The notes under the pieces are model-generated. The model did no database searches. It had not been told where the DNA came from and saw only the letters and a program-made list of their open reading frames with translations. From Agrobacterium albertimagni AOL15 (GTDB taxonomy: Bacteria; Pseudomonadota; Alphaproteobacteria; Rhizobiales; Rhizobiaceae): a stretch of DNA of 64,000 nt. Below are positions 36,885 through 45,776 of this stretch, one piece after another (the first letter of the stretch is position 1; each line of letters opens with the position of its first letter). The stretch lies in NCBI RefSeq assembly GCF_000300855.1, contig NZ_ALJF01000013.1:496001-560000 (forward strand), in the 5' to 3' direction. The position numbers were made by a program, and so were the translations under genes.

Positions 36885-36916
36885 TGCCATAATGGCAGTG
36901 AATTAGAGACACTGCC
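36885..36916. promoter_or_regulatory. Overlapping inverted repeats upstream of amiC
   Basis: TGCCAT-A-ATGGCA at 36885-36897 is a perfect dyad. Its right arm overlaps GGCAGTG (36894-36900), which pairs with CACTGCC (36910-36916) across 9 nt. Two mutually exclusive structures, or an operator for a dimeric regulator, are possible. Confidence 0.4.
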
Positions 36917-37078
36917 TCTGTGTGCGTGATTCAGAGCGTGAAAGCGGTTCTGAACCGCAATTTCCACGCTCATCGGGCCGGCAGGGCGAGGCATGCGGCG
37001 GACAATTGCAGAAAATGGCGAAGCGTGCGGCTTGTGATTTGCATCACAGTTGTGACTTCGCCGCGACGGGGGCAGGAT

Positions 37079-38347
37079 TTGACACGAGCATTGGCGGTAC
37101 CGGCGGGGCGAAAACATGCGCTTTTCAGCCGAATCGTTCTGGCGGCGCTCGTCTGGCTGGCGCCGGTGTCACCGAGTGTCGGTACAGCCCATGCCGTGAC
37201 TGCTGAGGCACCTGCCGGACGTCTGGTAGCCTATGGTGCGCGCATCGCCGGTGATGAGGCGCGGACCCGCATCGTGCTCGACTTCGACCGGGCGCCGACG
37301 ATCGCCATCCGCTACATCGCCAACCCTGATCGTATTGTCATCGACCTTCCGGCCACTGCCTTTGCCTTCGCGCAGGACGACCTGAAGGCGACCGGCCTCT
37401 TCAGCGACATCCGCTATGGCTCTATGGATGCCACCTCCGCCCGGTTGGTGCTGACGGCTGCACGTCCGGCACGGCTTGCAACCGCAACCGTCATGCCAAA
37501 CGAGGCCGAGGGTGGCTATCGGCTTGTGCTCGATGCCGAACTGGTTCCCGCCCAGGATTTTGCCGCACTCGTCTCGGGTCAAGCCTGGAGCGAACCGCAG
37601 GAGGGAGCTTCGCCCACAAGCGCGCTTCCGGTTGCAGCTCCCGCGACCGACGAGTTTGTCATCGCGATCGACGCTGGCCATGGCGGGATCGATGCCGGCG
37701 CTACGGGGGCATCCACCAAGACGGCAGAGAAGGACATCACGCTCGCCTTTGCCAAGATCTTGCAAGAGAAGCTGAAGGACCTGCCGGGCATCCGAGCCGT
37801 GATGACACGCGACGCCGACAAGTTCCTGTCGCTCTCCGAGCGCGTGCTGATTGCGCGCCAGAAGGGGGCCGATCTCCTGATCTCGCTGCATGCCGACACG
37901 CTGCGTCAGGCCGACATCCGGGGCGCCACGGTCTACACGATTTCGGACAAGGCGTCCGACCACATGGCGGCCCAGCTGGCTGAGCGCGAGAACTTTTCCG
38001 ACACCATCGGCGGGGTGCAGCTGCCGACGGAAACGGAGCCGGAGGTCGGCGACATCTTGCTCGATCTGACGCGTCGGGAAACGCAGGCCTTCTCGATCGC
38101 CATGGCCCAGGCCGTGGTCGGTTCCTTCGAGGGGCAGATCTCGCTGATCAACAATCCCCACCGCCATGCCGGCTTCCGAGTTCTGCAGGCGCCCGATGTG
38201 CCCTCCATTCTTCTGGAGCTCGGCTTCCTGTCCAACAAGGACGATGAAAAGCTGCTGCTCGATCCTGCCTGGCGCGACAGAGTAGCCGATCTTCTGGTTG
38301 AGGCGATCAAGCGATATCGCGAGCCGCAGTTCGCCAATGGCGGATAG
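37079..38347 (+). CDS. amiC: N-acetylmuramoyl-L-alanine amidase (AmiC type)
   Basis: An exported amidase that cuts the septal peptidoglycan peptide cross-bridge from MurNAc. After a signal peptide (ends GTAHA) come an AMIN domain (TRIVLDFDRAPTIAIRYIAN) and the Amidase_3 domain, with zinc-site residues in DAGHGGID, EKDITL, ISLHAD and LLELGFLSN. The frame is open to 36920. TTG at 37079 gives a normal-length signal peptide and has a GGGGGCAGG sequence upstream; GTG at 37025 is another option, so the exact start is uncertain. mrcA follows. Confidence 0.92.
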   Translation: MTRALAVPAGRKHALFSRIVLAALVWLAPVSPSVGTAHAVTAEAPAGRLVAYGARIAGDEARTRIVLDFDRAPTIAIRYIANPDRIVIDLPATAFAFAQDDLKATGLFSDIRYGSMDATSARLVLTAARPARLATATVMPNEAEGGYRLVLDAELVPAQDFAALVSGQAWSEPQEGASPTSALPVAAPATDEFVIAIDAGHGGIDAGATGASTKTAEKDITLAFAKILQEKLKDLPGIRAVMTRDADKFLSLSERVLIARQKGADLLISLHADTLRQADIRGATVYTISDKASDHMAAQLAERENFSDTIGGVQLPTETEPEVGDILLDLTRRETQAFSIAMAQAVVGSFEGQISLINNPHRHAGFRVLQAPDVPSILLELGFLSNKDDEKLLLDPAWRDRVADLLVEAIKRYREPQFANGG

Positions 38348-38589
38348 GCAACATCGTGAAAGGGAAGCTGTGGTCACGGCGGACTTCTGCCGCTAACGGC
38401 CCTATTTTCCTCACATTGTCTCCGTTACTCCGATGTAGGTTACGCAAAGGTGAGCGATCTCGAATCGCCCGGCCTTACACGTGAAGTCCGCATGTCTTGC
38501 CATCCACCGCATGACGTGCAAAACGCCACAGGGTATGCGAAGCTCTAAAGAAGAGCGCGCGAACCTGAAGCAGAGCCGGTAGCGGAAAC

Positions 38590-41043
38590 ATGATCAGACT
38601 GATTGGATATCTCTTCGGATTGGCGTCCGTGCTTGCGCTCGGCGTCGCGGCGGTCATCGCCGTCTATCTGATAGGTGTAACCAAAGACCTGCCGGACTAC
38701 GAGGTTCTCGCCAGCTATTCGCCGCCGGTCACGACCCGCATCCATGCCGGCAACGGCGCGCTGATGGCCGAGTATGCCCGCGAGCGCCGCCTGTTCCTCC
38801 CGATCCAGGCGATCCCCGACCGCGTCAAGGCGGCCTTCCTCTCGGCCGAAGACAAGAATTTCTACAACCACCCCGGTGTTGACATCACCGGTCTCGGTCG
38901 CGCGATTGTCGTCAACCTGCAGAATTTCGGCTCCGGTCGTCGTCCAGTCGGTGCCTCGACCATTACCCAGCAGGTGGCGAAGAACTTCCTCCTCTCGTCC
39001 GACCAGACCATGGACCGCAAGATAAAGGAAGCGATCCTGTCCTTCCGCATCGAGCAGGCCTATTCGAAGGACAAGATCCTCGAACTCTACCTGAACGAGA
39101 TCTTCTTCGGCTTGAATGCCTATGGCATCGCCGGCGCGGCACTCACCTATTTCGACAAGTCGGTAACAGAACTGACCATCGCCGAAACCGCCTATCTCGC
39201 GGCCCTCCCCAAGGGCCCGAATAACTATCATCCCTTCCGCCGCACCGAAGCGGCACTCGAGCGCCGCAACTGGGTCATCGACCGCATGGTCGAAAATGGC
39301 TTTGTCGCGCGCGAGGAGGGCGACGAAGCCAAGAAGGAACCGCTCGGCGTCAACCTGCGCCGGACCGGCTCCTCGCTCTTCGCTTCGGATTATTTCGCCG
39401 AGGAAGTCCGTCGCCAGATCATCGAACGATATGGCGATCAGGCGCTCTATGAAGGCGGCCTTTCAGTTCGCACCTCGCTTGATCCGAAGATGCAGGTTGC
39501 GGCCCGCAAGGCGCTGCAGTCGGCGCTCCTGACATATGATCAGCGTCGCGGCTTCCGCGAACCGATCAAGACCATTTCGCTGGAAGGCGATTGGGGCGTT
39601 CCGCTCGCCGAAATCCCCGCGCTTGCCGATGTGCCGGAATGGAAGGTCGCCGTCGTGCTCGACGTTGCCGCCGATGGCGTCGATATCGGCCTGCAGCCAG
39701 CCAAGGAAGCCGGCGGCAAGGTCGTCGCCGAGCGTGTCCGCGGCCGGATTGCACCTGGCGATATGGAATGGGCCTTCCGCTCGGCGAGCGCCGATCGCAA
39801 GTCGAGCAAGTCGCCCGTTGGTGTCCTCAATCCGGGTGACGTCGTCTATGTCGAAGCCAAGGAAGAGGGTTCGAGCGCCTACCGCCTCCGCCAGTTGCCC
39901 AAGGTGCAGGGCGGCCTCGTCGCCATGGATCCGCATACGGGCCGCGTGCTGGCAATCGCCGGCGGCTTCTCTTACGCCCAGTCGGAATTCAACCGCGCGA
40001 CCCAGGCGATGCGCCAGCCCGGTTCCTCCTTCAAGCCCTTCGTCTACGCCGCCGCTCTCGACACCGGTTACACTCCGGCTTCGGTCATCATGGATGCGCC
40101 CGTCGAATTCGTCTCCGGTGGCCAGGTCTGGCGCCCGCAGAACTACGGCGGTGGCTCGGCCGGTCCCCAGACCCTGCGCCTTGGCATCGAGAAGTCGCGT
40201 AACCTGATGACGGTGCGCCTCGCCAACGACATGGGCATGAACCTCGTCGCCGAATATGCCGAACGCTTCGGCATCTATAACAAGATGAACCCGGTGCTCG
40301 CCATGTCGCTTGGCTCGGGCGAAACCACGGTGATGCGCATGGTCTCGGCCTATGCCGTCTTCGCCAACGGCGGCAAGCAGATCAAGCCGACATTGATTGA
40401 CCGTATCCAGGACCGTCACGGCAAGACCATCTTCCGGCACGAGGACCGCATCTGCGAGGCCTGTAACGCCGAGCGCTTCACCGGTCAGGAAGAGCCGACA
40501 GTCGTCGACAATCGCGAGCAGGTTCTCGATCCGATGACCGCCTACCAGATCACCTCGATGATGGAAGGTGTCGTGTCGCGCGGCACGGCTGCCGGCAAGA
40601 TCAAGCTTGGTCGCCCTGTCGCTGGCAAGACCGGCACGTCGAATGACGAAAAGGATGCCTGGTTCGTCGGATACACGCCCGATCTGGTCGCCGGCGTCTA
40701 TATCGGCTTCGACCAGCCGGCCCCCATGGGACGCGGCTCGACCGGCGGTTCGCTTGCAGCCCCCGTCTTCAACGACTTCATGCAGATGGCAACGGCCGAC
40801 ACGCCACCCGGCCAGTTTTTCGTCCCGGCCGGCATGAGCTTCATTCCGGTCAATCGCACCACCGGCATGTTTGCCTATGAGGGCGAGCCCGATACGATCA
40901 TCGAAGCCTTCAAGCCTGGCACGGGTCCGGCGGATTCGCTGTCGATTATCGGCATGGACGGCTACGCGGCGCCGGAGGAAATCCTGCGTGACTCGCCGCA
41001 GGCCAATCAGGCCGTCACCTCCGGTTCCGGCGGTCTGTTCTAA
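38590..41043 (+). CDS. mrcA: Penicillin-binding protein 1A (bifunctional)
   Basis: An 817-residue class A PBP, anchored by an N-terminal membrane helix. The glycosyltransferase domain has AEDKNFYNHPGVDITGLGRA and GASTITQQVAKNFLLS. An OB-like insert lies between the domains. The transpeptidase has SSFK (S479-K482), SRN and KTG (680-682). It polymerises and crosslinks peptidoglycan, acting with the upstream amidase gene product in wall growth and division. The rne-amiC-mrcA order is typical of Rhizobiales. Confidence 0.97.
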   Translation: MIRLIGYLFGLASVLALGVAAVIAVYLIGVTKDLPDYEVLASYSPPVTTRIHAGNGALMAEYARERRLFLPIQAIPDRVKAAFLSAEDKNFYNHPGVDITGLGRAIVVNLQNFGSGRRPVGASTITQQVAKNFLLSSDQTMDRKIKEAILSFRIEQAYSKDKILELYLNEIFFGLNAYGIAGAALTYFDKSVTELTIAETAYLAALPKGPNNYHPFRRTEAALERRNWVIDRMVENGFVAREEGDEAKKEPLGVNLRRTGSSLFASDYFAEEVRRQIIERYGDQALYEGGLSVRTSLDPKMQVAARKALQSALLTYDQRRGFREPIKTISLEGDWGVPLAEIPALADVPEWKVAVVLDVAADGVDIGLQPAKEAGGKVVAERVRGRIAPGDMEWAFRSASADRKSSKSPVGVLNPGDVVYVEAKEEGSSAYRLRQLPKVQGGLVAMDPHTGRVLAIAGGFSYAQSEFNRATQAMRQPGSSFKPFVYAAALDTGYTPASVIMDAPVEFVSGGQVWRPQNYGGGSAGPQTLRLGIEKSRNLMTVRLANDMGMNLVAEYAERFGIYNKMNPVLAMSLGSGETTVMRMVSAYAVFANGGKQIKPTLIDRIQDRHGKTIFRHEDRICEACNAERFTGQEEPTVVDNREQVLDPMTAYQITSMMEGVVSRGTAAGKIKLGRPVAGKTGTSNDEKDAWFVGYTPDLVAGVYIGFDQPAPMGRGSTGGSLAAPVFNDFMQMATADTPPGQFFVPAGMSFIPVNRTTGMFAYEGEPDTIIEAFKPGTGPADSLSIIGMDGYAAPEEILRDSPQANQAVTSGSGGLF

Positions 41044-41066
41044 TCCAATCCTTTCCATCCGTCGCA

Positions 41067-41093
41067 GCCCGGCCCTTTACATCAGGGCCGGGC
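41067..41093 (+). terminator. Strong hairpin between mrcA and prfB
   Basis: GCCCGGCCCT pairs perfectly with AGGGCCGGGC across a 7-nt loop. No T-run follows, so it may attenuate or stabilise the mRNA rather than terminate fully. Confidence 0.5.
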
Positions 41094-41148
41094 GCAACTA
41101 TGCGGAAGACCAGATTTTCACCAGTTTCAGAGGTTGAGAACCGAACGC

Positions 41149-42277
41149 ATGCGTAATGAAATCGAAAATGTCGTCGACGAAATCAAGCAGGCCATAAGCC
41201 TGCTGAGGAGGCATCTTTGACTGGGACCAGGCGATAAGACGACTGGACTGGTTGAACAATAAGGCCGAGGATCCGAACCTCTGGAACGATGCCCAGGAAG
41301 CCCAGAAGCTGATGCGCGAGCGCCAGCAGCTGGATGACAGCATTGCTGGCGTGAAGCGCCTCGAACAGGCGATGAACGACAACATCGAGCTGATCGAGAT
41401 GGGCGAGGAAGAGGGCGACGAATCGGTCGTCAAGGATGCCGAGGACCAGCTCAAGGCCCTGAAGACGGAAGCTGCCCGCCGACAGGTCGAGGCCATGCTC
41501 TCCGGCGAAGCCGATGGCAACGACACCTATGTGGAAGTCCATTCCGGCGCCGGTGGCACCGAAAGCCAGGACTGGGCCAACATGCTTCTGCGCATGTATA
41601 CCCGCTGGGCCGAACGCTCTGGCTTCAAGGTGGAAGTCCTGGAAGTGCATGACGGCGAAGAAGCCGGCATCAAGTCCGCGACCATCCTGATCAAGGGTCA
41701 CAATGCCTATGGCTGGATGAAGACCGAATCGGGCGTGCATCGCCTGGTCCGCATCTCGCCCTACGATTCGAATGCCCGTCGCCACACCTCGTTCTCGTCG
41801 ATCTGGGTCTACCCGGTCGTCGACGACTCGATCCAGATCGAGATCAACGAAAGCGATTGCCGCATCGACACCTACCGCTCCTCGGGCGCCGGCGGACAGC
41901 ACGTCAACACGACCGACTCGGCTGTGCGCATCACGCATATCCCGACCGGCATCGCGGTTGCCTGCCAGCAGGAACGCTCGCAGCACAAGAACCGCGCCAA
42001 GGCCTGGGACATGCTGCGGGCCCGTCTCTACGAGGTGGAGCTGAAGAAGCGCGAAGAAGCAGCCAATGCCGAAGCCGCCTCCAAGACGGATATCGGCTGG
42101 GGTCACCAGATCCGCTCCTACGTGCTGCAGCCCTACCAGCTGGTCAAGGACCTGCGCACCGGCGTTGAAAGCACCGATCCGGATAGCGTCCTGAACGGTG
42201 AGCTCAACGAGTTCATGGAAGCAGCCCTTGCTCACCGCATCAGCGGCAAGGCTTCGGAAGTGTCTGACATCGACTGA
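41149..42277 (+). CDS. prfB: Peptide chain release factor 2, with programmed +1 frameshift
   Basis: RF2, about 375 residues, ends translation at UGA and UAA. Translation starts at ATG 41149 ([18 protein letters not shown]) and meets an in-frame TGA at 41218. A +1 shift at CTT-TGA-C continues as [20 protein letters not shown] to the stop at 42277. Domain III has the GGQ motif ([15 protein letters not shown]), and the tripeptide anticodon region reads [14 protein letters not shown], with SPY rather than SPF. This autoregulatory shift lets RF2 shortage raise RF2 synthesis. A simple gene finder would call it only from 41252. Confidence 0.95.
41204..41221 (+). promoter_or_regulatory. prfB: prfB programmed frameshift site
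   Basis: The sequence GAGGAGG lies just upstream of CTT TGA C (41215-41221). The internal Shine-Dalgarno-like element, the slippery CTT and the poorly terminating TGA-C context are the three parts of the known RF2 frameshift signal. Confidence 0.95.
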
Positions 42278-42302
42278 TCGCATCGATCAACGGACATGAC
42301 GT

Positions 42303-42336
42303 AAAAAGGCGGAGCATCGGGTGCTCCGCCTTTTTT
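42303..42336. terminator. Bidirectional intrinsic terminator after prfB
   Basis: GGCGGAGCA pairs with TGCTCCGCC across a 5-nt loop, with five A before and six T after. It ends prfB and, on the other strand, the methyltransferase gene that stops at 42342. Confidence 0.9.
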
Positions 42337-42341
42337 CATGC

Positions 42342-43055
42342 CTAAGCCGCACGTCTCATCCGCGGCGGATCCGCAGTCGTCTCATCTGCCACGGTATGGC
42401 GTATCGCCGTGAAGGACTTGGCAAATCCGAGGAACGTCTCCGTGCAGATCGTGGCGTCTGGAAACAGGTGCTGCATCTGGCGGCGGTCGATAAGCGTGGC
42501 GTCCTCCAGGGCGCCCATCGCCTCGTCCAGGTTGGCGGCCTTCGGATAGAACCCCGTGCGCATCAGCAAATGCGCCCGATACCGCATCGGGTCGGGCAGC
42601 CAGTGTATGAAGGGCAGCCTGGCATGCGGCTCGATCGGGAAGGAGAAGCTCGGTGTCTGGATCGCGTAGGATGGCGCAAGCCGTCTGGCTTCCGATGCGA
42701 AAGCCCGCTTTCTGGTCCACGATCCCACATGTTCGATGACCGAATTGGAGAACACGATGTCGAAAGCATTGTCCTTGAACATCGGAAGCGAGCAGGCATC
42801 GCCGATGGTGGTCTTCACGCCTGGCAGATCGATAGTGCCCTGGTCAGGAGAGCCTGAGATGTTGATGCACTCGACAGACGTGTGCACCAGATCGAGGCGC
42901 GACTGCCATGTCTGCCAGAATTCAGCCGTGCCGCCGAGATCGACGATGCTGCAGGAACCCTTCATGCGTACGACATCGTCGATCATGCGCCCGAGTTGTT
43001 CGATCCGTTTGAGACGGAACCTATTGCCGGACGAAGTGGGGGAGATGTTGAACAC
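42342..43055 (-). CDS. Class I SAM-dependent methyltransferase
   Basis: A 237-residue protein with a Rossmann methyltransferase core: SIVDLGGTAEFWQTW is the SAM-binding motif I, DACSLPMFKDNAFDIVFSNS the later motifs and SVIEHVGSW the post-motif region. It is related to Methyltransf_11/type 11 proteins; the substrate is unknown. The final 90 residues carry more hydrophobic stretches around aromatic residues. The gene is isolated between prfB and the secreted-protein gene, with a 92-bp upstream region. Confidence 0.85.
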   Translation of the reverse strand: MFNISPTSSGNRFRLKRIEQLGRMIDDVVRMKGSCSIVDLGGTAEFWQTWQSRLDLVHTSVECINISGSPDQGTIDLPGVKTTIGDACSLPMFKDNAFDIVFSNSVIEHVGSWTRKRAFASEARRLAPSYAIQTPSFSFPIEPHARLPFIHWLPDPMRYRAHLLMRTGFYPKAANLDEAMGALEDATLIDRRQMQHLFPDATICTETFLGFAKSFTAIRHTVADETTADPPRMRRAA

Positions 43056-43147
43056 GGCGGGTATTCCGTAAGCTTCTTGAGAGGCTAGCCTTAAGGAATC
43101 TTAACCGCCCTTGTAAACCGCATAGCTAATAAAGGGTTAACGCAAGC

Positions 43148-43624
43148 TCAGTTGCTCGCCCGTTCGACCTTGATGTCGCCGAGCTCGTCGATCAACACCG
43201 TCCATTCCTCGACACGCTCGGTTTCCGGCGAAGTCTTCAGATAGACGGTGGCGAAGAATCCGGGCGTTGCGGCAACTCCGGTCATGCTTTCGGGACGAAT
43301 GCCCGTGACATAGGGTTTGATGGCCGTGAACTCTTCGAGTTCGACGCTCTCGACAAGCCTGAGCCCCGCTTCGCCTGAGGCGATCATCTGCAAATGGATG
43401 CGCGCCGTCCGATCCGCCTGGCGGATGGCGACCAGCTTGTAGTAGCCCCGTTCGCCGGCCTCGACCGGCGTCTCGACCCCCGCGACGCCTTCCGGCCCCG
43501 ATTCCCAGTAGCCGCCGCTGATCACGAAGGTGGCGGTCACGGGGAGCTCATCGATCTCGTCTGCGATCACCGGAGCGGAAAAGAGCAGGGGGACCAGGAG
43601 GGCGGAGAGGGCGAGAAGCTTCAT
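43148..43624 (-). CDS. Exported hypothetical protein
   Basis: A 158-residue protein with a clear signal peptide (residues 1 to about 21, ending APVIA). The mature part is predicted to be beta-rich: VTATFVISGGYWESG, GYYKLVAIRQADRTARIHLQ, PGFFATVYLKTSPETERVEE. No family is recognised. It lies 8 bp downstream of nadK on the same strand and is probably co-transcribed with it. Confidence 0.8.
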   Translation of the reverse strand: MKLLALSALLVPLLFSAPVIADEIDELPVTATFVISGGYWESGPEGVAGVETPVEAGERGYYKLVAIRQADRTARIHLQMIASGEAGLRLVESVELEEFTAIKPYVTGIRPESMTGVAATPGFFATVYLKTSPETERVEEWTVLIDELGDIKVERASN

Positions 43625-43632
43625 GGAGAACC

Positions 43633-44406
43633 TCAATCGGAAAACTGTTCGGCGATGATTCGGTCTGACCATGAGCGGTCGGGATCCGACAGGATGCGCG
43701 CCGTCGTGTCCTCCGACTGCGCGATCTCCACTCGAAGAACCGATTTGACCTCCGTGTGGTCGGCCACCGCGTTGACCGGCCGCTTCCCCGGCTCCAGCAC
43801 CTCGAGCACCACGGTCACCTTGTCGGGCAGCAACGCCCCACGCCAGCGCCGCGGACGGAAGGCACTGACGGGTGTGAGCGCCAGAAGCGGTGCCTCCAGC
43901 GGCAGGATAGGCCCATGCGCCGAGAGATTGTATGCGGTCGAGCCGACCGGCGTCGCCACCATCAGGCCGTCGCAGATCAGTTCCTCCAGCCGGACTTGTC
44001 CGTCGATTATGACCCGGAGCTTGGCTGCCTGATAGGACTGCCGCAGCACCGAGACCTCGTTGATCGCCAATGCGAAGGATACCGACCCGTCCGCATTGCT
44101 CGTCGTCATCTTCAGCGGGTGAAAGTCATTCTCGACCGCCGCCGAGATCCGCTCGGTGAGTTCGTCCGTCGAATAATCGTTCATCAGGAAGCCGACGGAG
44201 CCGCGGTTCATGCCGTAGATCAGCTTGCCGCTGTTCATCGTGTCATGCAGCGTCTGCAGCATGAAGCCGTCGCCGCCGAGTGCCACGATCACGTCGGCCT
44301 CGGCTGGCTCGGTATGACCATAGCGGCGAATCAGCTCATTGCGCGAAGCCTGGGCTTCGTCCGTATTGGAGGCGATGAAGGCGAGCGACCGGAACGTGCG
44401 AGACAT
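43633..44406 (-). CDS. nadK: NAD kinase
   Basis: A 257-residue NAD kinase that phosphorylates NAD to NADP. The nucleotide motif [10 protein letters not shown] lies at residues 41-50, followed by [33 protein letters not shown] (the second conserved motif) and [18 protein letters not shown]. The ATG at 44406 gives the normal length; the frame upstream is intergenic. It is a single-copy essential housekeeping gene. Confidence 0.95.
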   Translation of the reverse strand: MSRTFRSLAFIASNTDEAQASRNELIRRYGHTEPAEADVIVALGGDGFMLQTLHDTMNSGKLIYGMNRGSVGFLMNDYSTDELTERISAAVENDFHPLKMTTSNADGSVSFALAINEVSVLRQSYQAAKLRVIIDGQVRLEELICDGLMVATPVGSTAYNLSAHGPILPLEAPLLALTPVSAFRPRRWRGALLPDKVTVVLEVLEPGKRPVNAVADHTEVKSVLRVEIAQSEDTTARILSDPDRSWSDRIIAEQFSD

Positions 44407-44600
44407 GGCGAGCCCTGATGAAATGTCGCCAAGTGGTACATGACATCTACCTGTAACCACAAGCCGTTTTGCCCCGGAATCGGTTCGGCGCGCTGGTGGG
44501 CGAAGCATCGGGCCTGCGCTTGGCTATTCACCATTTCCGCTAACCCTGGCCCGATTTTTTGCTTTACCGCAAACCGATTTCCGCCTAAACACCCCGCACT

Positions 44601-44676
<76 letters not shown>

Positions 44677-44965
44677 TAAATTTCAAGCACTTAGCTCTGA
44701 AATCGCTCAAATCCTTGTCGCGCCATGTTGCAAATGAGAAACGTTGGTTTCCAATGGTTTTCACTGATGCTCGGCGAATCGACGCGACATGAGCGCGACA
44801 AGCGCCCTCGGCAGCCGAAGAAGTTTCTGGAGAGAGCCGGAGAGCGTCAGAAGGTCGCCGCTCGACTGCCAGGCTTGCGCGTCTCGGCCATTCGAGCGAT
44901 AGAGAGCCCGGCGGCGACATGAACGAATAACCGGGCCATATGCGGCGGCCCACGAGTGACCGCCC
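44677..44965. other. Region after tRNA-Thr without a clear gene
   Basis: I see no convincing coding frame or RNA in these 289 bp. The frames present are short and of unusual composition. It is the likely transition from core chromosome to the accessory element. Confidence 0.4.
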
Positions 44966-45251
44966 ATGTCTTCATCCAGGGGAGCCCGCACCCTTGCCGA
45001 ATACGCCGGCCAAAAGATCCACGTTGAATGCCTGAGATGCGAGATCCGGCGCCGTTACGACGGTGACGCGATGATTGCGCGTGTCGGCCCGGGACGTGGT
45101 GATGCCGGATCTGCTTAACCGGATCGCCCGCGGTAACGGCTGCACCTTGAACGACGCGCCGACGCCAAACGGGATCAGGTGTGCGATGCACTATTGTGAC
45201 CCCGTTGAGACGAGTTCTTCCAAGGTGGAAACTGTTTGCAAATCTCTGTAA
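44966..45251 (+). pseudogene. Frameshifted small Cys-containing protein gene
   Basis: Two overlapping frames read as one interrupted protein. Frame one (44966-45118) gives GARTLAEYAGQKIHVECLRC and EIRRRYDGDAMIARVG. The second (45102-45251) continues MPDLLNRIARGNGCTLNDAP and IRCAMHYCDP. Joined, they give a roughly 95-residue protein with paired cysteines, a type of small putative zinc-ribbon protein common in rhizobial mobile regions. A one-base indel near 45090-45102 would explain the break. A sequencing error or real decay cannot be told apart here. Confidence 0.55.
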
Positions 45252-45281
45252 GGCATTGTTCTGGGAGAATGAGGGGCGGCA

Positions 45282-45776
45282 ATGGATTCTCTTTTGGCAG
45301 CGACTGATATCGAGGAGGCGTTGTCGACGGCGTATGTTCATGCGGTCGCCGCAGCGGCCGGCTATGTCGTTGCCCTGAGAAACTTCGATAGGGACGGCAT
45401 TGATGTCACAATTGAAGCCGGTGGAGGATTTCGACCGAAGATAGACGCTCAGGTCAAGGCGACGATAAACCTAACGAAGTCGGAAGACGTTTGGAAATTT
45501 CCCCTGAAAAGAAGGAATTACGATCACCTCATTATTCAGACGCAAACACCACGCATATTGGTGGTGATGCATCTGCCATCTGAGCAAGTTGATTGGGTGA
45601 ATGTTGGTATCGATTGCCTGATTCTCAGGAACTGTGCGTATTGGGTGTGTCTTACCGGTTCACCCGCGTCCGCAAATTCGACCACGGTGACTGTTGACGT
45701 GCCGTCGAACAATAGATTTGACGTGCCTGGGCTTGTCAGGCTCTTGGAAATGTCCCGGACAGGAACATTAAGATGA
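45282..45776 (+). CDS. DUF4365-domain protein (putative nuclease-fold)
   Basis: A 164-residue protein. The DUF4365 pattern is visible: ATDIEEALSTAYVHAVAAAA, then RDGIDVTIEAGGGFRPKIDA followed by QVKATINL, which resembles the D-x(n)-Q-x-K catalytic core of restriction-endonuclease folds, and LIIQTQTPRILVVMHLPSEQ. DUF4365 domains occur in several defence-associated proteins. Its stop overlaps the next start as ATGA, so the two proteins are probably made together in fixed ratio. Confidence 0.78.
   Translation: MDSLLAATDIEEALSTAYVHAVAAAAGYVVALRNFDRDGIDVTIEAGGGFRPKIDAQVKATINLTKSEDVWKFPLKRRNYDHLIIQTQTPRILVVMHLPSEQVDWVNVGIDCLILRNCAYWVCLTGSPASANSTTVTVDVPSNNRFDVPGLVRLLEMSRTGTLR

Noticed and set aside
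43085..43110. TTAA-GGAATC-TTAAC as a CtrA binding site upstream of the methyltransferase gene
   Set aside because: The spacing between the TTAA halves is 6, while the CtrA consensus has 7; no independent support.
44700..45340. Possible integrase gene just after tRNA-Thr
   Set aside because: No frame on either strand shows tyrosine or serine integrase motifs; only the frameshifted Cys-containing gene was found.
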